NCBI GenBank assembly: GCA_022605425.2
Contig: CM061247.1
Span: forward strand, 1,475,501-1,539,500
Direction of reading: 5' to 3'
DNA from: Hamiltosporidium tvaerminnensis
Taxonomy: Eukaryota > Microsporidia > Dubosqiidae
DNA: 64,000 bases
Shown here piece by piece: positions 55,605-64,000 of the stretch (position 1 is the first letter of the stretch; every line of letters begins with the position of its first letter). Position numbers and translations under genes: made by a program. The notes below the pieces were generated by a model, which was not told the origin of the DNA, did no database searches, and saw only the letters and a list, made by a program, of their open reading frames with translations.

Positions 55605-58600
55605 TGACTTATATTATTTTGTTACAATACCATCACAAGTCATAATATAGGGGATTATATCAACGCTAAACTTATAAATAAAACTTAGCTCATTGGCTAA
55701 CAGATCATATTTTTTAAGTTTCTCAGTTTCAACTATGTGAATTGAAGCTTGAGAAGTAATTCCCACTTCAATGAGTGTTATCCTATTTTTTCTCTATAAT
55801 AAAAAAATATGTCGGGTCTGTTATTCCGAATCTTGACATCAGATTTATCCCGGTATTGACTCTTACCTCAGCATCTCGTTTTCAAAATTTCTTGAACTGA
55901 AGGACGGCTTCTAAATCGTTTCGTAGACTTAACTTATATATATTTAAGAAAACCAAGTGTAGGCGTCAAACAACGTCATTATGCCTTCTTTTATGTTCAA
56001 GGCCTAGCGTTTTTTCACATCGAGTTACTAGATGATCTAAGGTTTTATTAGACTTGACCTTGTGTTGGCACACCCTATCTGCACCTCAGAATACACTTCT
56101 ATCCTAGATATAGCAGAAAATTTCGTCGTAGCGTGAACTATTATTTCTTTTTTTCAGCCATCTAGAAGTGTCACTAACATCCAAAAGCTCATTTTTTCTT
56201 GCATTTTATAACCTTGAATCAAGTTTTTGTCTTTTAATTTCGTTATATAAATTTGCACGTTAAGCTTCTTTTAAATTCTTTTAGTGACTTATTCTTCCAA
56301 CCTATATTTTATTTACTTTTAAAAAGTCTTTTATTAGTGCCAGATGGGTTTTATTAGTATTCTCTACATTGAGGATTGCTGCTTGTCTAGTTGATATTTC
56401 TTTACTTTTTCTAGGCAATCCAAAACTTACAGAAGCATGTATTCGTAATAAAATCAACACCATTTGACACTCTTCTGAGATCTTTCAGATAAGGTAAAAA
56501 TGTTCTTTGCCTTCTAGGAATGCATGTACATTATTTTTCACGTGCAATTCATACAAGGCATCATCCAACTTAGAGAAGTCAGGTGGTTCGAGTCGAATTA
56601 CACGTATATGGTAGTTGATCAACGATATCGCATGTTGGTTAATCGCAGAAAATAAATTTATTGCGTTAAATTTAGTGGGACAATACCTTTCACTCTTAAT
56701 ATCAGTTTACTCTGTACTTCATAAAAGAGCTACGTGTTGGGATTCCTCTGCTATCTTCTATTATTGCTCAATATTTGTAAAAACTAACGCATTCTAGAAG
56801 AGTAGCAGTATCTTCATAACGCGCATCATTTGTGGTTGACTTCTCATTGCTAATATCTAGCCCAATTACTAATTAAAAAAATTGCCTCGCTTGTCATAGC
56901 ACTCCATGTGAAGCTGTCTATACCAAAGAGCTTAAATTTCTCAATAAACAAGAGATGATTATTAGTATTAAAGTCTGCATCATTGTCTATTTCTAATTTG
57001 GGGTGCGGCTCAACAAATCCATACACAACACAAACAACAATGGTGACAGACTCTTTTCTTGCAGTATCCTTATTCAATCTTTTTGCTCAAGATTTTAACG
57101 AGTCTTAACTATATGATTTTTCCTGTTTGCTATTATTACCTTAATAAATTCCGGATCAAATCAGGTAAATTAAGGTTTTATATTAATTGAATCGAAACAA
57201 AAAGATATAATGTGTTGTATGTTATTTTGAGGTTGTACCAGGTCGCATTCTAATTATATCATACTCTTCATTAAGAGACATAGAAGAGAGCCTGGTTTTT
57301 TGCTCTTTGCAAACACTCTTACCACTCTAATTGATTTTCTGCAAGCAACTTTCGGCTTTTCCCCTTCAAGATCAACAACTTTCGTCACATAATTTGTCGT
57401 TAACATTGTAGAAGTTAGACATTCAAGTGATTGACCTGTAGTCAGATCGTCTTTGCGGAATTCTTTTCGGTATCAAATACGTAAACCCGCTGTAAAACCA
57501 AACAGCTTGAAGTATTCTTTTTAAACATATAACTTTCACAATATCATAAAGATATTTGTGAAAAGTTCTAAGTTCCTTGCTGAAGAAATTGTAAAACCAT
57601 CAATTCCAGCAGATTTTTAATTGGGAAGACAATTGATATTTAGAAATTCATTAAGTGAAGAGAACATAGTCGGATGATTATCTGATACAAAAGGAATCAA
57701 ATAATCATTATACGTGACTGTGTCATCATTTTTGTTCCTCATTATAGACCAAAAACTCACTCTTTCATTACGAATAACCATATGCTCGGATTCCACACGC
57801 TCAGTTAATTCTCCATAAAATCGACCTCGGAAAAGCCCAAACACACGATTCTATTTTCGGAATTGTTACCTACTTTAATGCATCGTAATTTTTTTCTCGT
57901 AAACATTCAAAGACTCATTCTTTTTATCTCAGCCTTAGAAAGATCAGTTACACTGCTCAAGTTTAAATTACACTCTCGCAAGATTTTCCTAAGGCTCTTC
58001 GTATCCGAAGTGGAGAGCTTTTCCTGTTTACGATTCTTCTCGAGAAGATCTTTGGATAGTACTAATTTGGAAATTTTACTTTCTATGTTTTCCTTCTGAG
58101 CGAATCTAGGCTTCTCTTTACGCGTTGCCTCGTTATAGCATACCTGCGCAGCTTGCATGATATACGCGGCTTCCATAATTGACACAGGTAAGTAGCTACG
58201 GCATATTCACCCACTACTCGATTAATGAGATCCAGACTTTACTATCAACCAATTTTCTTGTGAGTTTTCTAGTTCTCACCACCACTTTTCCAATTTTCTT
58301 TGAAATTTGTTTGATTCTACTCAAAAGTTTATCTCTCAGGTTTATGTATTCAGTGGTGTAGGTCAGGATGCATGTATCAGTGAGACAATTGGCGATTCTA
58401 CGTCGCTCTCCATTCTCTTCGAATTTTACTTTCTTTCTCATCTCACTTTATGCCAATTTTTTTAACACTTCGAGAGTTTATGTGCAGCTGAATTTCTCAT
58501 TATAGTACCCGTTAAGCTCTGTCCAGCCATCTCTTGGCCCTTTTTAAACCTTTTCTGTACTGCAGAAAAACAATTAGAAGCTATTACTTCGGGTCGGCTG

Positions 58601-58953
58601 TTACGGAAACGAATATCGTCCGCAATGCCCTTAGCCTATTACCTTCTGGAATAGCTAGAGGACAGGGGTTTGTCATGTTTTACGACCGCTCGCACGCAGA
58701 GACTTCAACCGAAGAGGGAAGTGGTGTATTGGAAGAAGATAAGGATGCAAACCCACTATTTTGCATGTTAATGCATGTTTGGCTAGCTGGTGGATGTGTT
58801 ATTCTTGTGTAGGAGGAAGGAAGGGAATTTTCTAATAGGTGTTATTCAGAGTTTTGCATCTCCTTCTCACTTTTATTTACCTTATCAGCATTGTTTGAAG
58901 CCTTTATTTTATCATTTTTTGTGTTTCGCTGCCAGCATTTTTTTTCTACCCAT
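55605..58953 (-). pseudogene. R4-like retrotransposon, second long copy, heavily broken
   Basis: ATG at 58953 (MGRKK...) matches the start of the first element, then collinear homology runs to the endonuclease region. Segments include ANCLTDTCILTYTTEYINLR (58.4 kb), SKISKLVLSKDLLEKNRKQE (58.1 kb), LFRGRFYGELTERVESEHMV (57.8 kb), a reverse-transcriptase stretch near 57.2-57.5 kb (KYLYDIVKVICLKR), finger and thumb debris at 56.0-56.9 kb, and the PD-type endonuclease core near 55.8 kb (RPDIF). Many stops and frameshifts. The 3' end is missing and replaced by family C at 55600. It supplies sense codons where the first element has stops. Confidence 0.82.
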
Positions 58954-60119
58954 AATAATTTATGGATATTTATACTAGAATTGTCGAAATAGCTTTTCAG
59001 TGTATTAAGTAGTATATTTATTAAAAAAAACCATAACTTATTATATTCTGATGGTTTTTTTAGTATTTTCTAAATACAGAAAGTTTTGAAATATAATTTT
59101 TGTATTTTTATTTGCAGAAAAAGTCTTGCTAAAAATCTTATAAATTTTTCGGTACTTAAAAAAATTTCAAATAAATTTTGTAATTTCAGAAAACCATCAT
59201 CCTTTAGAGAAATATTATATCTTTGTAGGATTAAAATATTTTTTCTAGTGGCTTTTTGGTACAAAAAAACTTTAAAAATCCACTGTGATGAATTTAAAAG
59301 TAGAAATTTATTTCTTAATTGCTATAACTTAAGATTTAAAATAATCGTCGAAATTATGATCTCACTAGAAGCTTTAGAAAGATCACATTTCCGACTTGAA
59401 AAGAAGGATGAAGAATTTTTATTATAAAAAAAAATATTTACTTAAAAAATTGTGGTTCTAAACCTCAAAAAGGGTAATTTTTCTATAGAGACGAAAATGT
59501 GTAAATTAAATAAGAACTTGTTTTATATTGAATATGCGTACTGCCTTTTTAAAATCAATTTATTTAAATATCCTCTACAATCCAAATTGTCTCATTTCTT
59601 TTGCTTTGATCAAAGTATTTAAAATCATTTGTTTAATACTACATAAATAAAAAAATATTTAAATGTATGAAATACATATTTTTACTTTTTTTATTTTTGT
59701 CTTTGGATCTACTAGATGATGGCTAAACAATTGTAACTTATAATGTACCGGGAATCACAATATTTAAAAAGTAGAAAGTACAAAATAAGTGTTCGACATA
59801 TTATTTTGAAATGCTTTAAATTTTTGTTTTATAATGCTTTTATTACAGAAATGCAAAAAAATGATAAAAATTCAATCCTTTATGATTTTTTAGTTTTTTT
59901 TAATATTTTATGGTTTTATTGAATTTTCTTGAGAAAGTTACTTTAAAAAAAACTTAAAACTTTGAAAAAATGGTTTCTATCTTTACATTTAATGTCAAGT
60001 ATTTACTATTTATTTTCTATATAATTATAGGGATCTTATCATGTTTTTAAAAGTCGACTTTTTTAAAAAATAAACTTTTGTAAATGCATAATTTTTTTTG
60101 GATAAAAATCTTATTTAAT
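58954..60119. other. Intergenic, one doubtful frame
   Basis: A 113-codon plus-strand frame at 59086-59427 has a plausible coding end (VEIMISLEALERSHFRLEKK) but starts at TTG and has no early ATG. It may be a relic or chance in AT-rich DNA. Nothing else recognised. Confidence 0.35.
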
Positions 60120-60340
60120 TAATTATTTCAGTCCTCTTTTATATTCCAGTGTCGAAGATGAACAGATTGAAGTTTTCTATTTGTTTCATAAAATCTGTTG
60201 TATTCGGGATTATAAGTGGATTAGCCAATAGAACCAAGTAGTTTATAATCCACCAAAATCTCAACAATTATTTTCACGCATTTTAAACAACTATTAGCAA
60301 ACAGGATGTTTTTACTGCGGTTTTCCTCTTTCCACCAGCT
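60120..60340 (-). repeat. Family B dispersed element, copy 4
   Basis: The minus strand reads GTGGAAAGAGGAAAACCGCA, then TTGAGATTTTGGTGGATTAT and ends CATCTTCGACACTGGAATAT. Collinear with the other three copies, with more substitutions in the 5' part. Confidence 0.58.
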
Positions 60341-60586
60341 ATACGGGCTAAAAAATCAATAAAATTTAATTTATTGAGTTCAGTATTACATCACAATATT
60401 CACTTCTCATTCTTAAAACTAGAAAGCTATGAATATTCCATTTTTTAGCAAATGACATAAGCCATATGTTTAATTTATTTATTGAGATTTTTTAGGATAT
60501 TAAATACTTTATGAAAGAATTGCAACTAAATCACTAAAAATTTACCCGAAAACATACCCTAAAATATTCAAGAAATAGTAAGAAAA

Positions 60587-60790
60587 GAGGTATATATACA
60601 ATCAATAGTACTTAAAATGACAGTCGAAACAATTTCCTTTGATTATTAAAAGTATTAGAGTTCAGATTAAGTATCGATAAAAACTGGGAATTTTTTTTAA
60701 AAGATAGTTTAGAGATCTAGAATGCAAAAACTTCCTATACTCCCAAAAAATTTATAAAGTAATAGTAAGAAAGAATTAACCACAGAATCT
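60587..60790 (+). pseudogene. R4-like retrotransposon, short 3' fragment
   Basis: GAGGTATATATACAATCAAT, then AGTACTTAAAATGACAGTCG and AACAATTTCCTTTGATTATT align with about 11839-11900 of the first element and continue to about 12050 with indels. It starts abruptly at its 5' end. Confidence 0.65.
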
Positions 60791-60991
60791 CAAAACTTTG
60801 CAATCCCAAATCGTAAAACAATCAATTAAATAAGCCAAAGATTTAAAATATAAAAAAAATCAAATATAAAAGAAGGCAATAACAAGAAACCAGAAATTTG
60901 ATAAATTCAAACAGAAAGAAACATAAAAGCAACATCCAAGGATTAAATATATTTTATTTATAAAAAATTTTAGCTCCAAAAAAACCGTAAT
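60791..60991. other. 3' spacer of the helical-protein gene
   Basis: AT-rich spacer downstream of the minus-strand gene; nothing recognised. Confidence 0.4.
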
Positions 60992-63900
60992 TTATATTTT
61001 TATATACTTTAGACTTAGAATTAAACTTAAAAAATATTCTTTTTTTATGATCGTTTCTTTACAAAAAATATCATTTAAATCAATTTGAAATAAATTTTTA
61101 TCAAATATTCTTTTATCTTTAATTTTTAACGTTTCTTTAAACAAAAATAAATATTTAAATTTAAGCAACAACTTGAGTTGTTCATAATTTCTTTCTTTTT
61201 TTAGACATAAAATTTGTGTTTCAAGAATATTTTCACAGTGTTTTATAATATAATAAATTTCTTTTTTAGAAAATTGTGTATTTGAAAGATTATTTAAAAT
61301 AAAATAGAAAGTAAATAAATCTGTACTTTCTATAATTTCAAATATATTATCTATAAAAAGTATTTTATGCTTTTTTGTTTTGATGTGTTGAAATATTGTT
61401 GGTATAAAAATATTATTTTGTGAAAAATTCATTCTTTTTTCAAAATATGAATTCAAATAGGAAATAAATATTTTAAAATTTGTAATTATAATTTTTCCGT
61501 ATCTAACAGTTATATCTTTGATTGTATTTTTTTTGAAGAAAATACAACAATAAAATAAAAATTCTGAAATGATCATTTGTGGTAAAATAGCACCTGAAAT
61601 TAGACCGATGTATAGTAGTTGGAAACAAATGTGTGATAGAGGTGTTGATTTGATAAGTAAATTTTTAAAAATATGCATCTTTGAAGAAATTATACAAAAA
61701 TAGATTTCGTTTGAGGACGGAGGTTCTTCTGTATTCGATGACAAAAATTTATTTTGAAAATCTTTTTGTTGATTTAAAATTATATTTCTTTCTGTTTTTA
61801 AAGTTTTATTACTCTTAGAAATATTTTTAAATTTTTTTTCATTTATTTGATGATTCAAACTCTTTTTCAATTCTCTTTTCAATATTTTTAGTAAATAAAT
61901 AAAATATATTTCATCTTCGATTTTTATGGATTTTTCCATTTTGTCTAGAAATAATCGAATACATTTTTCATAAATAATTATTTCGTTTGGATATAAATTT
62001 AAGTATAAAACAAGCCCAAACATACTATTTTGTATTTTATCCTTAAATCTTTTATCTCCAATACTACAAAGTACAAGAAAATCTCTTCTATTTGGTGATA
62101 TATTATATTTCTTAAAATGGAAATTGTAAAATTCTTTATGAAATCCTAAAATATTTAACAAAATACCACATTTTTTGGTAAATGGTTCAATAAAAATCAT
62201 TTCTTCTAAATAGATTTTTAATTTTGCTTTGAAACAAAAATTTATATTATTTTGTGAAAAAATATTAATCAATATCCCAATAATATTATTATAATAACCA
62301 ATATGTTTCTTTTCAATGACTTTTATTCTAGTTTCAAATATATTTATAATTTCAGGTAAATAAATAGAAAATTCATTAGAATGATATTTAGAATATCTTT
62401 TTACCAAATATGATAAATTAAATGTGTGAGTTTTTAAAAATAAAATTATTTCATAAATTGGCAATTCAAAATATTTTACAATATTTTTAAAATCATGACT
62501 TATATAAACGGCTGTAAATATTTTCAAAGTAGTAAGATCTTTAAGAATCTTTTTCAATTTCAAAGATTTTAAAACAGTTTTTCGTTTTTTTGTATCACTT
62601 AAACAATCGAAATACCATTTAAATATCAAAGAACAATTTTTTCTTTCCATTAAATAAATTAAAAGTTTTTTAAAAATCTTTTTTAACAAATTCGTTCCAA
62701 TATTAGAATTTCTAATATTCATAATAAATTCAAAAAGTTTTTTATAATTTAAACTTTCTAAAATATCGAATGTATATTCTAATAAAATATTATAAGAATT
62801 ATTTTTTTTGGAATTTTCAGGAGAAATCGAATTTTTCAAAACATTTTCTTCTTGGTTTATATTTTCTTTAAATTTATTGTTTTCACTTTTATTGATAAAT
62901 TTTATCAATACCCCAATAATATATATTCTATCGGTAAAAGTTAAAAACCTAATTTGACATCCTTTTGAAAGACTTCTAAATGATTTTATCAAACAAATTC
63001 TTTTTTTTATAAACGATGTAAGTAATAATACAAGTCTTGTAGAAAAATATTGTATTGTTTCACAAATACCCTCTGTTTTCAAAATATAACAATAAAATAT
63101 TTCTTCTTCGACTGTAAAATTGTTTCTAAGATTTTTTTTCTCATTTTTTATCATTAAAAAAGATTTTTCAAAATAAATATCAAAAATATCAAATATTTTA
63201 CTTTGATTGTTTCTGTTTTCAATAAAATACATAAAATTAGATAAAAATATATTTAAAAAATAAAAAATAATTATTCTTGAAAAACAATTTGTATCAAACA
63301 CACAAATAATATTTTTTAAAAATTCATAAATATCAAAATTATCAGAAATAAATAATTTTTCATTTTCAATTAAATTATTCTGATCAATAAATTTTTCTTT
63401 AAATGTAATTCTATTAAATAATACATTCATTATATAATTAAGTTCGTCTTCCATAATTTTATTATTTTTAAAAAATCGAGTTTCAATTATTTTTAAAATT
63501 AAAAAATCTTTAAATGGTAATTTACAGATTGTAAAATTATTAATTGATGAATATTCCATAACGATTACATCTAAAATGGTTTTTGTAAGCTCAAAACTAG
63601 ACTTACACAATTCTATAATAAAATTTAAGGATAAAATCTTTATACATTGATTTGTGTTACAAGCTATAGAAATAATACTTACTAAGAAATTCCATGTTTT
63701 TTCTATAAAAATTTTATCGTCTTTCTTTTTTGAATATAAAAATTCTAAATTTTTTAAGATTTTTTCTAAAAATTTATTATCATTTGAATTCAAAGAAATG
63801 CTTTTAATATTTTTTTCTAAATTTTCTAGAACTTTATAAATTATTTCAGGTTTTATAAGAGAATCTGATATACGGAAAAATAAAATAGCAATTAAAGATT

Positions 63901-64000
63901 TTGAAATATTTAAATCATTGGGATTTGATTCTATTTCATTCAAATAAAAGTTTTTTAAATCCAAAGATATTTCGCCATTATTTTCTAACAAATTTTCTAA
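60992..64000 (-). CDS. Large helical hypothetical protein, 5' partial
   Basis: An uninterrupted minus-strand frame runs from the right edge to TAA at 60992, at least 1002 residues. The first candidate start inside the window is TTG and the frame is still open at base 64000, so the true start lies outside. The protein is rich in I, L, K, N and F and predicted by eye to be almost all helices with periodic hydrophobics (for example LLKKIFKKLLIYLMERKNC, IICVFDTNCFSRIIIFYFLN), suggesting an alpha-solenoid (HEAT-like) scaffold. There is a charged linker near residues 725-770 (KNISKSNKTLKTERNIILNQ). No signal peptide or catalytic motif is seen. A HEAT protein such as a cohesin loader (a region LLYIGLISGAILPQ recalls the GLxxP segment of Scc2) is one guess, with low confidence. 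Confidence 0.8.
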   Translation of the reverse strand, partial: LENLLENNGEISLDLKNFYLNEIESNPNDLNISKSLIAILFFRISDSLIKPEIIYKVLENLEKNIKSISLNSNDNKFLEKILKNLEFLYSKKKDDKIFIEKTWNFLVSIISIACNTNQCIKILSLNFIIELCKSSFELTKTILDVIVMEYSSINNFTICKLPFKDFLILKIIETRFFKNNKIMEDELNYIMNVLFNRITFKEKFIDQNNLIENEKLFISDNFDIYEFLKNIICVFDTNCFSRIIIFYFLNIFLSNFMYFIENRNNQSKIFDIFDIYFEKSFLMIKNEKKNLRNNFTVEEEIFYCYILKTEGICETIQYFSTRLVLLLTSFIKKRICLIKSFRSLSKGCQIRFLTFTDRIYIIGVLIKFINKSENNKFKENINQEENVLKNSISPENSKKNNSYNILLEYTFDILESLNYKKLFEFIMNIRNSNIGTNLLKKIFKKLLIYLMERKNCSLIFKWYFDCLSDTKKRKTVLKSLKLKKILKDLTTLKIFTAVYISHDFKNIVKYFELPIYEIILFLKTHTFNLSYLVKRYSKYHSNEFSIYLPEIINIFETRIKVIEKKHIGYYNNIIGILINIFSQNNINFCFKAKLKIYLEEMIFIEPFTKKCGILLNILGFHKEFYNFHFKKYNISPNRRDFLVLCSIGDKRFKDKIQNSMFGLVLYLNLYPNEIIIYEKCIRLFLDKMEKSIKIEDEIYFIYLLKILKRELKKSLNHQINEKKFKNISKSNKTLKTERNIILNQQKDFQNKFLSSNTEEPPSSNEIYFCIISSKMHIFKNLLIKSTPLSHICFQLLYIGLISGAILPQMIISEFLFYCCIFFKKNTIKDITVRYGKIIITNFKIFISYLNSYFEKRMNFSQNNIFIPTIFQHIKTKKHKILFIDNIFEIIESTDLFTFYFILNNLSNTQFSKKEIYYIIKHCENILETQILCLKKERNYEQLKLLLKFKYLFLFKETLKIKDKRIFDKNLFQIDLNDIFCKETIIKKEYFLSLILSLKYIKI

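Noticed and set aside
58534-58812. 92-codon plus-strand frame
   Set aside because: It lies antisense to the N-terminal part of the second R4-like copy; homology is on the minus strand.
59086-59427. 113-codon plus-strand frame
   Set aside because: It starts at TTG with no early ATG; a frame of this length can arise by chance in a 64 kb AT-rich window. Kept only as a remark in the spacer entry.
1-64000. tRNA, rRNA, CRISPR array, prophage or bacterial operon
   Set aside because: No cloverleaf, conserved rRNA block, regularly spaced repeat-spacer array or operon-like gene cluster was seen; the GGTGTTA tracts are coding repeats, not spacers.

Overview
The window looks like a microsporidian nuclear genome. 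It is very AT-rich and gene-poor, and no introns are visible. It has a VPS13-type gene, a Y-family DNA polymerase of the kappa type, several signal-peptide proteins without recognisable domains, and many decayed retroelements. The protein repeats of the first gene (GVSN, QQGVN and NNST/HPLNN patterns written in GGTGTTA/TAACACC DNA) remind me of Hamiltosporidium, a parasite of Daphnia. That assignment is from memory and has not been checked.

Layout. Bases 1-7591 are the 3' part of a VPS13 (bridge-like lipid transfer protein) gene. Its conserved VAB, SHR-BD and C-terminal helical segments are separated by long repeat expansions, and the frame breaks several times, always in or beside repeats. 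Bases 7640-8375 hold a family A repeat (minus strand), head-to-head with an R4/Dong-like non-LTR retrotransposon (8376-12210: reverse transcriptase, CCHC finger, restriction-like endonuclease) that carries two frameshifts and three in-frame stops. Bases 12.2-29 kb are mostly gene desert with short dispersed repeats, a LINE-tail relic and two broken copies (18.4-19.9 kb plus; 25.4-23.8 kb minus) of a secreted protein family. Bases 29266-32829 hold a long membrane-anchored acidic protein frame split by a single TAA. Next come an integrase relic (34.5-35.7 kb), a third broken copy of the secreted family (36.0-37.5 kb), a 5'-truncated R4-like copy (39.6-40.7 kb) and a second family A element. DNA polymerase kappa lies on the minus strand at 42825-44423. 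A secreted 452-residue protein is at 46542-47900. After another desert with repeats, a third family A element (52920-53657) shows a target-site duplication, a second long R4-like pseudogene runs 58953-55605 on the minus strand, and a large helical protein of unknown function runs off the right edge (60992-64000, minus).

The genes do not form a pathway or operon. The credible cellular genes are VPS13 (membrane lipid transfer), polymerase kappa (translesion synthesis), the 46.5 kb secreted protein, the 29.3 kb membrane protein and the 61-64 kb helical protein. The rest is transposable-element debris and a decaying secreted-protein family. No tRNA, rRNA, CRISPR array or bacterial-type signal was recognised.
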